Part shown: piece by piece, positions 16,213 through 24,660 of the stretch
How the letters are laid out: every line of letters begins with the position of its first letter
Position numbering within the stretch: the first letter of the stretch is position 1
Assembly: GCA_963740205.1 (NCBI GenBank)
Contig: CAVUDD010000002.1
Location: forward strand, 248,001-312,000
Direction: 5' to 3'
Length of the DNA stretch: 64,000 nucleotides
DNA from: UBA2137 sp963740205
GTDB taxonomy: Bacteria > Pseudomonadota > Alphaproteobacteria > Micavibrionales > Micavibrionaceae
The notes under the pieces: generated by a model
What the model was told of the DNA's origin: nothing
Database searches by the model: none
Seen by the model: the letters and a program-made list of their open reading frames with translations, nothing else
Position numbers and translations under genes: made by a program

Positions 16213-17595
16213 ATGAACAAAAAATCAATATACAAACCTAGCGCCATCAGTGGCTTCCCTGAATGGCTTCCCGAATTCCGTATCGTTGAACAGCAATGGA
16301 TGGATCATATCCGCAAGGTTTTTGAATCTTATGGCTATTGCAATATTGAAACACCTGCCGTTGAAGAAGTGGATGTACTGACCGCCAAAGGCGAAGTTGA
16401 TAAGGAAATATACGTCCTTAACCGTCTACAGGCAGATCCAGATGACAAGAAAGAGGCACGCCTCGCCCTGCACTTTGACCAGACCGTTCCACTTGCGAGA
16501 TACGTAGCACTTAACTTTAATGATTTGGTGTTTCCCTTTAAACGCTATCAAATGCAAAAAGTTTGGCGTGGTGAAAGGCCACAACTTGGGCGTATGCGTG
16601 AATTCTATCAATGCGATATTGATGTTATTGCCGTTGATAACCTTCCCCTCTCATTTGATGCGGAAATGCCCGCAGTGATTTATGAGGTGCTAGAAGGGTT
16701 AAATATTGGACGCGTTCAATTACGCATTTCTAACAGAAAAATTCTTATGGGTTTTCTAGACACCCTTGTTATACCAACAAGAGAAGGTAAAGAAGCTAAG
16801 CTCTCAGAAGAATTAAAGACTGAAATTGTAAGAGATATTGATAAATTAGAAAAAATTGGGACAGAATCACTTCTCAGCAGGCTTGAACAGACTGCCAGTA
16901 ATGACTTTGGCTTTGGAGTTCAGCATTTCATAGCTCCTTTCCTAGATTTGTGTGAAAAGAAGTATTCGTCAAAAGATGAATTGATAGATGCATTTGAAAA
17001 CCATAAAGATATAGACAGAAGGAACGAGATAATTAGAGAGGGAATCAATGAGCTAGGTTACGTTCTTGATAATCTTTCCCACCTTCCTAAAGATGCAGTT
17101 GTTGGTGATTTATCCATTGTACGTGGTTTGGATTATTACACAGGTACTGTATATGAAACCCAACTTCTCGACGTTCCTGAATTCACTGGTTCTGTTTGCT
17201 CTGGTGGTCGATATGACGATCTGGCAGGAAGCTATATTAACAAGCACCTGCCTGGGGTGGGTATCTCTATAGGTTTGAGCCGTTTATTTGATGTTTTAAA
17301 GCAATCTGGGCGTATTCAAGCTGGCCCAAAAAGCCCAGCTGATGTTCTTGTGGTTATTCCAAGCAAAGAAACTCAAGGGGATGCTGCAGAAACTGCAAGA
17401 AGACTGCGTTCACGTGGCAATAAAGTCGAGCTTTATCACGCTGCCCAAAAAATAGGCAAACAACTTTCATACGCAGAAAAGAAAGGTATTCCTTATGTTT
17501 GGTTCCCCCCATTTGAAGATGGACAGCCACATGAGGTAAAATCAATGGAGAGCGGTGAACAGAATGAGGCAAACCCAGATGAGTGGACAGCTTAA
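16213..17595 (+). CDS. hisS: Histidine--tRNA ligase
   Basis: Class II aminoacyl-tRNA synthetase charging tRNA-His. 460 aa. Motif 1 region LPEFRIVEQQW, motif 2 with MQKVWRGERPQLGRMREFYQ and a following CDID, histidine-A motif RGLDYYTGTVYE, and motif 3 GVGISIGLSRL are all visible, then a C-terminal anticodon-binding fold beginning at SPADVLVVIP. The motif 2 RGERPQxGRxREFYQCDID form differs from the RYERPQxGRxRQFHQ form of E. coli. The last residues (Glu/Asn-rich tail) overlap the start of the following exported-protein gene by 17 nt. Confidence 0.93.
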   Translation: MNKKSIYKPSAISGFPEWLPEFRIVEQQWMDHIRKVFESYGYCNIETPAVEEVDVLTAKGEVDKEIYVLNRLQADPDDKKEARLALHFDQTVPLARYVALNFNDLVFPFKRYQMQKVWRGERPQLGRMREFYQCDIDVIAVDNLPLSFDAEMPAVIYEVLEGLNIGRVQLRISNRKILMGFLDTLVIPTREGKEAKLSEELKTEIVRDIDKLEKIGTESLLSRLEQTASNDFGFGVQHFIAPFLDLCEKKYSSKDELIDAFENHKDIDRRNEIIREGINELGYVLDNLSHLPKDAVVGDLSIVRGLDYYTGTVYETQLLDVPEFTGSVCSGGRYDDLAGSYINKHLPGVGISIGLSRLFDVLKQSGRIQAGPKSPADVLVVIPSKETQGDAAETARRLRSRGNKVELYHAAQKIGKQLSYAEKKGIPYVWFPPFEDGQPHEVKSMESGEQNEANPDEWTA

Positions 17596-18167
17596 GTCAC
17601 TATTTCTTTTTATAGTCTTTTTCTTTGCAAGCCTGCCTGCATTTGCACAGGATAGCGCGTTCACGCCCGTCACTTTTGAAAATCTCTATGAGAGTGATTT
17701 TTGTGATTACACTATGGGCTTTCCCGAAAAGCCCCTCGTTTCGACTGCGACCTCGCCTACATTAGTGGAAAAAACAACAGATCAAGACAATATTTCATAC
17801 ACCAAAATCTATGATCTGGATAAATCCACTAAGCGTTGAGGCAACTTGTCGTCCATTACTTAATGACGAAAAAAATATTTTAACACCTGACTTTCTAAAG
17901 AAATCTTTGGATGCTATGGCAAAAGAAGACAACGTTATTCGTGCCAATACAATTTCTAAAACTGATGAAGATACAGGTGATACATTTGGAATCATCATCG
18001 GATCTCGTCGCGAAAATCCGAGCGAAAGCCTCATTACCTATCAAATTTGGATTGGTGAGAACTCCCTTTTCTTCCTCAAGATGGAATCAAAAGGTCCCGA
18101 GTTCACAGAGAAAGAAGACTTGTTCACCAATATCCTTAGAAATTTCACTAGTAAAAAAGCAAGTTAA
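17579..18167 (+). pseudogene. Exported protein of unknown function, frameshifted
   Basis: Two ORF pieces in successive frames. The 5' piece starts at the ATG at 17579 (inside the hisS end) with a clear signal peptide MSGQLKSLFLFIVFFFASLP followed by AFAQ, and stops at 17839. The 3' piece continues in the next frame from about 17830 to 18167. Removing one A of the AA at 17831-17832 joins them as DKSTSVEATCRP and restores a single protein of about 195 aa. No family recognised. Either a recent pseudogene or a base-call error; the protein would be periplasmic. A GNAT gene starts 2 nt after the 3' end. Confidence 0.7.
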
Positions 18168-18169
18168 CC

Positions 18170-18664
18170 TTGCCGTGTAAAGATGATATCATTATACGCC
18201 CTGCTGATGAGAAAGACTCACCATCACTTCTCCAGGTTCATTATGATGTCATCCATAAAATTGCTGTCAAAGATTACCCTCCTCATATCATAAAGGAATG
18301 GGCACCTAAAATTGATAAAAAACGGCTAGATAGGTTCAGCAGTAATACTGATAATGAACTTCGTTATGCAGTGGAAAAAAATAACCGCATAATCGGTCTT
18401 GGAGCTTTAGTTCTTGCTAAAAACGAACTTCGTGCATGTTACATAGCGCCAGACTACAATGGACAGGGTGTTGGAACATCACTCGTTAATTTTTTAGAAA
18501 AAATTTCCATTGAAAATGGACTCCAATTTCTTGAATTCCCCTCCTCACTTACGGCAGAAAAATTTTATAACAAGTTAGGATATACCTCTCAACGCGAGGA
18601 AGATCATGTAATGAGATCTGGCATACGAATGAAATCAATCATTATGTATAAAAAGCTTATCTAA
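18170..18664 (+). CDS. GNAT family N-acetyltransferase
   Basis: 164 aa. Opens IIIRPADEKDSPSLLQVH, typical of GNATs; motif A is RACYIAPDYNGQGVGTSLV (acetyl-CoA pyrophosphate loop Q/R-x-x-G-x-G/A as YNGQGVGTSL), with motif B AEKFYNKLGYTSQ. The best start is TTG at 18170; no in-frame ATG precedes the conserved region. It follows the frameshifted exported protein by 2 nt, suggesting co-transcription, and converges on sufE with a 4-nt overlap. Substrate unknown. Confidence 0.78.
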   Translation: MPCKDDIIIRPADEKDSPSLLQVHYDVIHKIAVKDYPPHIIKEWAPKIDKKRLDRFSSNTDNELRYAVEKNNRIIGLGALVLAKNELRACYIAPDYNGQGVGTSLVNFLEKISIENGLQFLEFPSSLTAEKFYNKLGYTSQREEDHVMRSGIRMKSIIMYKKLI

Positions 18665-19071
18665 ACACTCGCAGCCTGAGCATAGGCTTTAATTTTTTCT
18701 GTCATGGCAAAAAATCCGTTCCTACGATTTGGAGAAAGATTATTTTCCAGGTCCAATTGCTCAAAGATACTGTCTATTGGAAGAATCAAAATCTCTTTAG
18801 GTTTTTTCCCATTGTAAGAAGAAAGCAAAATTGCAATTAATCCACGTACTATTAAAGCATCACTGTCGGCTCGAAAAATCAAATTACCATTTTTGTCTGT
18901 TTCAGGAACAAGCCAAACTTGTGAAGTGCACCCTCTTACCTTAAAAGCCTCTGTCTTAAAGGCTTCATCAAGGTCTGGAAGCTGTTTGCCAAGATCAATA
19001 ACGTATTGATAACGCTCTTCCCAATCGCTAAAAAGGGCAAAATTTTCAAGAATTTCGTCTAATGAGTCCAT
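18661..19071 (-). CDS. sufE: Cysteine desulfuration protein SufE
   Basis: Accepts persulfide sulfur from SufS and passes it to the SufBCD scaffold in Fe-S cluster assembly. 136 aa, normal length. The acceptor cysteine is C48 in VRGCTSQVW, and the family motif around YVIDLGKQLP is at 23-32. It stands apart from any suf operon here, as is frequent in alphaproteobacteria. No promoter element stands out upstream; the 163-bp gap to clpX serves both genes. Confidence 0.93.
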   Translation of the reverse strand: MDSLDEILENFALFSDWEERYQYVIDLGKQLPDLDEAFKTEAFKVRGCTSQVWLVPETDKNGNLIFRADSDALIVRGLIAILLSSYNGKKPKEILILPIDSIFEQLDLENNLSPNRRNGFFAMTEKIKAYAQAASV

Positions 19072-19234
19072 ATTTTCTCACCAAGTTTTTTCAATTGGAT
19101 ACTAGCCTTTGTTGACAGTCGTCTTATAGTTATTTAGACAGGGATTCAAGGTGTTGTACAAAAAGGCTTGAACTAGTCTACTTCCCTTGGCAAAGTAACA
19201 GAATCTTATTAAGCACGGACGAGGCTAAATTTCC

Positions 19235-20545
19235 ATGAGTAAATCTGAAAACACTGATTCAAAAAATACGCTTTACTGCTCTTTCTGCGGTAAAAGCCAA
19301 CATGAGGTCAGAAAACTAATTGCAGGCCCTAACGTGTTCATTTGTAATGAATGTGTCGAGCTTTGCATGGACATCATTCAAGAAGAAGATAAATCCGCAA
19401 TTGTTCGCGCTGATGAGGGCGTTCCTTCACCAAGCGAGATTAAAGGTTTTCTGGACGAATATGTTATTGGTCAATCAGACGCAAAGCGCGTTCTATCCGT
19501 TGCTGTTCATAACCACTACAAGCGTCTTGAGCATGGTCAAAAAGGTTCGGACGTTGAGCTACAAAAATCAAACATTTTGATTTTGGGACCAACTGGTTGT
19601 GGTAAAACACTTCTTGCCCAAACATTGGCGCGCGTTCTTGATGTTCCTTTTACTATGGCGGATGCCACAACTTTAACCGAGGCTGGTTATGTTGGTGAAG
19701 ATGTTGAGAACATTATACTGAAATTGTTACAATCTTGTGATTACAATGTTGATCGCGCCCAACGCGGTATCGTCTACATTGATGAAATCGACAAGATCTC
19801 TCGTAAATCAGATAACCCTTCCATTACACGCGATGTGTCTGGAGAAGGCGTTCAGCAAGCGTTGTTGAAAATGATGGAAGGAACCGTAGCATCCGTCCCC
19901 CCTCAGGGTGGTCGTAAGCATCCACAACAGGAATTCCTGCAAGTTGATACGTCTAATATCTTATTTATTTGTGGTGGTGCCTTTGCTGGTATCGACAAGG
20001 TGATTTCACAAAGAACAGCAGCCAAGAGTATTGGTTTTGGTGCCAACGTAATTGGTGGCGAAGACAGAGAAGTTGGTGAGGCTCTAAAAGATCTGGAAAC
20101 AGAAGATTTGTTAAAATTTGGTCTTATTCCAGAATTTGTTGGGCGTCTGCCGGTGGTTGCAACACTTGAGAATCTTGATATCCCTGCCTTGGTTCAAATC
20201 TTGACAGAGCCAAGAAACGCTCTTGTGAAACAATATAAGCGTTTATTCGAGCTTGAAGATACTAAGCTGACATTTACAGATGATGCGCTTACTGCAATTG
20301 CGGAAAAAGCCATTGAACGTAAAACAGGTGCACGTGGTCTGCGTTCAATCATAGAGAATATGCTTCTTGATACGATGTATGACTTACCTGATCTTGACGA
20401 TGTGGAAGAAATTATCGTCAACAAGGATACGGTTAAGAACGAAAGCCAACCTGTTTTTGTACATTCAAAAGATGCAAAGAAAAAATCATCTAAGAAAAAG
20501 AAAGATGATGGCAAGTCGGACGAAAAAGCCGAAGCATCCAAGTAA
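19235..20545 (+). CDS. clpX: ATP-dependent Clp protease ATP-binding subunit ClpX
   Basis: AAA+ unfoldase feeding ClpP. 436 aa. N-terminal C4 zinc domain (C15, C18, C37, C40), Walker A GPTGCGKT at 118-125, pore-1 GYVGED near 153, Walker B IVYIDEIDKI, RKH loop in GGRKHPQQEF, and the ClpP-docking IGF-type loop as SIGFGANV. The C-terminus has an extra Lys/Asp/Ser-rich tail of about 25 residues. clpP is not adjacent, unlike the usual clpP-clpX-lon order. The upstream gap has a TTGACA at 19112-19117 without a well-placed -10. Confidence 0.97.
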   Translation: MSKSENTDSKNTLYCSFCGKSQHEVRKLIAGPNVFICNECVELCMDIIQEEDKSAIVRADEGVPSPSEIKGFLDEYVIGQSDAKRVLSVAVHNHYKRLEHGQKGSDVELQKSNILILGPTGCGKTLLAQTLARVLDVPFTMADATTLTEAGYVGEDVENIILKLLQSCDYNVDRAQRGIVYIDEIDKISRKSDNPSITRDVSGEGVQQALLKMMEGTVASVPPQGGRKHPQQEFLQVDTSNILFICGGAFAGIDKVISQRTAAKSIGFGANVIGGEDREVGEALKDLETEDLLKFGLIPEFVGRLPVVATLENLDIPALVQILTEPRNALVKQYKRLFELEDTKLTFTDDALTAIAEKAIERKTGARGLRSIIENMLLDTMYDLPDLDDVEEIIVNKDTVKNESQPVFVHSKDAKKKSSKKKKDDGKSDEKAEASK

Positions 20546-20552
20546 ACTGAAA

Positions 20553-20579
20553 GGGTTGGCATGAATCTCATGGCAACCC
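20553..20579 (+). promoter_or_regulatory. Hairpin over the start codons of the downstream membrane protein
   Basis: Arms GGGTTGGCATGA (20553-20564) and TCATGGCAACCC (20568-20579) pair over 11 of 12 positions (one G-G mismatch) around a 3-nt loop. Both candidate ATGs (20561 and 20570) and part of the GGG Shine-Dalgarno sit inside the stem. Could mask initiation or protect the clpX 3' end; no T tract follows, so it is not a normal terminator. Confidence 0.55.
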
Positions 20580-22144
20580 GCTCAACCCCCTATCTTATTT
20601 ATGGTATTACCCTACTGCTTTTGGGCTTTTGGGGGTTCATCACCTACCCGCAGGCTTTGAGCGATAACAATGCCGTTCTGATTATTTATGCCGAGCGTTT
20701 TTTAAATGGGGGGCAATTTGGTCTTGATATATTTGATACCAATCCACCATTAAGCATTCTAATTTATTTACCCATTGCTTTAGTGCATAAATATTTGAAC
20801 ATTCCTATTCACGTAGCCAATTTTGTTTATCCAATTTTATTGTTGGCTGTTTCTCTTACTATCGCCAGAAAGATAATTCTCAAGTCTTCACATAGGGACT
20901 ATTCCGCATTTATTTTATGCTTGTTCACTCTAGGCATCACATTAAGTGCGCCTCAAAGCTGGGGAGAGCGAGACTTACTATCTTTTATAGGCCTCTTCCC
21001 CTATGCCTTTCTTATTCTCACCAGAACCGAAAATGACGACGCATTATCTCCAAAATTGACATTGTGGACATGTGTTTTTGCAACGACACTTGTTTTACTC
21101 AAACCTCACTATGGTTTGTTACCTTTAGTTTTATTCATGCATAGATGGATAAAGACTAAATCACTGAAATCTATAACCCACTCAACCGAATTTATTGTGC
21201 CCGTAATAGGCACAGCGTTTTATGCTTTCAGCACACTTATATTTTTCACTGGTTACGTCACTGACATCCTCCCAGACACACTTACACTTTATGCTGCTGA
21301 GGTTATTCACCCTGATACGCTCGTAAAACTCTCGCTTTTCATTGGCGTTTTAACTTTGGTAATTTGGGGAACATCCGAAACATATTTCGAAAAAGACAAG
21401 CTTAGAATAATACGTTTCTTTGCGCTTGCGACACTTACAACTCTTGGGGCATTCATCACCCAATCCAAGGGGCTTTTTTACCACGTTGTCCCTACCAAAA
21501 CATATTTTCTAATCTTTTGCAGTTTGACGCTTCTCTTTTATCTGCAAAATTTTTCACGCATAAAGCCTTATGCACAAATGCTAGCATTCCTTCTTGCTTG
21601 TGGTTCATTTTTTCTGTTTTTCTCGCCACTTTACACTTTTAACAGTAAAGAGAGAATCCAAGAGCTTCCCTTCTCTCAAGCATTACAAGAGCATTGTCCC
21701 ACCGATAAGAAATGCTCAGCCTATGTATTCCACAATGCCGTAAACGGTGTCTTCACAACTTTTATCTATGATGACATTGATTTTACCTCAAGATTTTCAA
21801 GTTTATGGTGGCTTCCGAGGCTCTATCTATCTTTTAAAGAAAATAGCCCGTTACAAAATGCTGAAGCTTTAAGGAAAAAGTACACAAATTACATGGCACA
21901 AGATATTGAGACGCATAAACCTGATGTCTTAATTATTTTAAAAGATATAAAAATCTATGGAAATGAAGGTGAGTATAATTTTAATTTCCTCAATTTCTTT
22001 ACCAAGAACTCAAATTTTCAAAAGACCTTTTCGAATTATGAGCTAAAAGAAACCATTCATATTGATATCGGGCAATACTACAGTGGTACAGCAATAGATG
22101 ATAAGGACGAGCGCGATTACATAGTCTATGTGCGTAGTAATTGA
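20561..22144 (+). CDS. Polytopic membrane protein, GT-C glycosyltransferase-like
   Basis: 527 aa with about 10 hydrophobic segments in the first 365 residues and a soluble C-terminal region (about 370-527). Between TM1 and TM2 is an extracytoplasmic loop with SDNNAVLIIYAERFLNGGQ and DTNPPLSIL; an acidic residue and N-P-P-L in this loop are typical of GT-C lipid-linked sugar transferases (ArnT/PMT-like). Sugar and acceptor cannot be told. The start is ambiguous between ATG 20561 and ATG 20570, both inside a hairpin. It follows clpX by 15 nt but is functionally unrelated. Confidence 0.6.
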   Translation: MNLMATRSTPYLIYGITLLLLGFWGFITYPQALSDNNAVLIIYAERFLNGGQFGLDIFDTNPPLSILIYLPIALVHKYLNIPIHVANFVYPILLLAVSLTIARKIILKSSHRDYSAFILCLFTLGITLSAPQSWGERDLLSFIGLFPYAFLILTRTENDDALSPKLTLWTCVFATTLVLLKPHYGLLPLVLFMHRWIKTKSLKSITHSTEFIVPVIGTAFYAFSTLIFFTGYVTDILPDTLTLYAAEVIHPDTLVKLSLFIGVLTLVIWGTSETYFEKDKLRIIRFFALATLTTLGAFITQSKGLFYHVVPTKTYFLIFCSLTLLFYLQNFSRIKPYAQMLAFLLACGSFFLFFSPLYTFNSKERIQELPFSQALQEHCPTDKKCSAYVFHNAVNGVFTTFIYDDIDFTSRFSSLWWLPRLYLSFKENSPLQNAEALRKKYTNYMAQDIETHKPDVLIILKDIKIYGNEGEYNFNFLNFFTKNSNFQKTFSNYELKETIHIDIGQYYSGTAIDDKDERDYIVYVRSN

Positions 22145-22207
22145 TTTAATTGAGAACAAAGTCTCTACTCGTGCGTAAGTACAAGGAATTTTATTTATGA
22201 GGGGATT

Positions 22208-23654
22208 ATGACCACAAAGAAAATTATAGTTTGGTTTAGACAAGATTTGAGAAGAGCAGACAATCCTGCCCTTTATGAGGCCTATGAGGAAGGCGCACAC
22301 ATACTTCCTATATATATATGTGATGATGAAAATGCAGGGAAGCGCAAGCGTGGATCAGCCAGCAATTGGTGGTTGCATCATTCCCTTAAAAGTTTAGACG
22401 ATAGCCTTTCGGAGCATATGGCGTTTTTCAAAGGTAAAGCTGACGAAATTATTCCACAGCTTGTTAAAGAAACTGAAGCAGATGCAGTGTACTGGAATCG
22501 CTGCTACGAGCCTTGGCGCACACAACGAGATAAAAAAATAAAAAAACATCTTGAAGATGATGGGATTGTTGCCAAAACCTTTAAAGGCACTTTAATTTGG
22601 GAGCCCTGGACCATTCAAACTGGCTCAGGAACGCCTTATAAAGTATTCACCCCCTTTTATAAAAATGGCTGCTTGGAAAGTGGTGAACCAGAAGAACCTC
22701 TTCCTGCACCTACTCGTATCACTTATGCTGATAAACCCAAAAATGCTCTTTCTCTTGATAAGTTAGAGTTGCTTCCTACCGATGTGCGTTGGGATAAAAA
22801 GATGGCGCAATATTGGGTTATAGGAGAAGACGGCGCAAACGAAGCACTTTCAGATTTTATAGACCAAGGTGCAGAGACATATGGCGAGGACAGAAACCGT
22901 CCTGATAAAAACAACACATCCAGATTATCGCCATACCTTCATTTTGGAGAAATATCTCCGCGCACAATTTGGCACGAAGTTAGAAAACGCCAAGAACTAG
23001 ACTCTTTATCCCGTTCAGACAGCGACACTTTTCTATCGGAAATTGGGTGGAGGGAATTTGGCTATAATCTTCTCTACCATTTTGAAGAGCGCATTACCGA
23101 CAAACCTTTACAGGAAAAATTTGAAGCTTTCCCTTGGGAAGATAATGAAGAAGGTCTGCCAGAGGTGGAAGGACGGCCAAACAGGTTATCCCATTGTTGA
23201 TGCTGGCATGAGACAACTTTGGGAAACTGGCTGGATGCATAATCGTGTGCGCATGATTGTTGCCTCTTTCCTTATCAAAGACCTAATGGTTCACTGGAAA
23301 GAAGGCGAGAAATGGTTCTGGGATACTTTGGTTGATGCCGACCTTGCAAGCAACACATCGAACTGGCAGTGGGTTGCGGGTTCTGGTGCTGACGCCGCCC
23401 CCTATTTCCGTATTTTTAATCCAATTACACAAGGCGAAAAATTCGACCCTAATGGTGATTATATTCGCAAGTGGGTACCAGAGCTTAAAAACATGCCTGA
23501 TAAATATTTGAACAGACCTTGGGAAGCCGATGCGGATACCCTTGAAAAAGCGGGTGTTACCTTAGGCAAAAATTACCCTAAACCTATAGTGGATCATTCT
23601 GCTGCGCGAGATAGAGCGCTAGAGGCTTATAAAAAAGTAAAGAATGCGGCATAA
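22208..23654 (+). pseudogene. phrB: Deoxyribodipyrimidine photolyase, split by one frameshift
   Basis: Light-dependent repair of pyrimidine dimers (class I photolyase/cryptochrome family, FAD plus antenna). The first frame (22208-23200) carries the antenna domain from VWFRQDLRRADNPAL and the start of the FAD domain (TSRLSPYLHFGEISPR, IGWREFGYNLLYHF). The second frame carries GQTGYPIVDAGMRQLWETGW, HNRVRMIVASFL, and NWQWVAGSGADAAPYFRIF. Deleting one C of the CC at 23159-23160 gives a continuous EEGLQRWKDGQTGYP, exactly the family pattern. So one extra C breaks an otherwise intact gene of about 481 codons. Either a fresh pseudogene or a sequence error. Preceded by GAGGGGATT as ribosome site. Confidence 0.85.
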
Positions 23655-23656
23655 AC

Positions 23657-23693
23657 TATCCTTTCCATGTGACAGCGCACATGTGAATGGATA
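23657..23693. repeat. Imperfect inverted repeat after the photolyase gene
   Basis: TATCC-TTTC-CATGTG pairs with CACATGTGAATGGATA across a 6-nt loop, with one mismatch and one bulge. No T tract follows, so it may be a weak terminator or mRNA 3'-end stabiliser. Confidence 0.4.
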
Positions 23694-23721
23694 AGATATA
23701 TTTATTAAGGGACAAGAAACT

Positions 23722-24660
23722 ATGCCAGTAAAGAAACCAACAGCATTAAAGGAAGGCGATACTATTGGTATTGTTGCAACTGCGCGCTGGCTTAATCCCG
23801 AAAGTCTAAATAAGGCCGTCAAATTTCTTGAGGGAAAAGGCTTTAAAGTCAAGACACACCCCAACAATGCCTTACGCTTGCATGAATGGGCCGGTACGCC
23901 GCAAGAGCGCGCCGATGCATTTCAGGACTATTGGTGCGATCCTGAGTTAAAATGCTTAATTTCTGCCGCTGGGGGAACGCGCACACTTCATATTCTTGAT
24001 TATCTTGATTATGAGAGAATGAAAAAGCATTCTAAAATCCACATGGGTTTTAGTGATACGACTGCTTTACTCAATGCGATGTTTACACAAAATAATACAG
24101 CAGGATTTCATGGGCCTTCGGCTGCTCGCTTTGCAGGTGAGGATGCTGAAACCTATTTCAAAGATTTTATAGCTTTAGCCTCTAAAGATAGCTCCGCAAA
24201 GGAAACTTACCTTTGGGATGATGCAAAAATAATTCATTACGGTTCCGGAGAGGGACAACTCATTGGCGGTAACCTTTGTATTTTTAATTATCTCCTTGGG
24301 AGCAAATATGCGCCTTCCTTCAAAAACAAAATTGTTTTTATTGAAGACGAAATGGAAGAACTCCGCAATATTGATCGCATGCTCCTGCAAATGCGCCGTC
24401 TGGGCAAGCTGGAAGAGGCAAAAGGACTTATTGTTGGCGGTTTCACCATGAACTTAAATACTGGACGAACAGAGTTCCCCTATACCATTGATGAGCTTGT
24501 CGAAGAACACACAGAAGGCTTAAACATACCTGTCATTACCAATGCCCCCTTTGGACACGGAAAACAGTTACAAATTATGCCCATCGGTATAAAAGCGAAG
24601 ATAGAAACGAAAAACAATAATGTGCATTTTGAAATAATCGAAGATGCCGTCAAAAACTAA
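23722..24660 (+). CDS. ldcA: LD-carboxypeptidase (peptidase family S66)
   Basis: Cleaves the terminal D-Ala from murein tetrapeptides during cytoplasmic peptidoglycan recycling. 312 aa. S66 features: N-terminal LKEGDTIGIVATARWL, nucleophile Ser in HMGFSDTTALLNAM, the invariant Glu region IVFIEDEMEELRNIDRML, and the C-terminal catalytic His in APFGHGKQLQIMPIG. A family member could instead be an MccF-type immunity protein; nothing nearby supports that. Overlaps the MFS gene by 17 nt. Confidence 0.83.
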   Translation: MPVKKPTALKEGDTIGIVATARWLNPESLNKAVKFLEGKGFKVKTHPNNALRLHEWAGTPQERADAFQDYWCDPELKCLISAAGGTRTLHILDYLDYERMKKHSKIHMGFSDTTALLNAMFTQNNTAGFHGPSAARFAGEDAETYFKDFIALASKDSSAKETYLWDDAKIIHYGSGEGQLIGGNLCIFNYLLGSKYAPSFKNKIVFIEDEMEELRNIDRMLLQMRRLGKLEEAKGLIVGGFTMNLNTGRTEFPYTIDELVEEHTEGLNIPVITNAPFGHGKQLQIMPIGIKAKIETKNNNVHFEIIEDAVKN

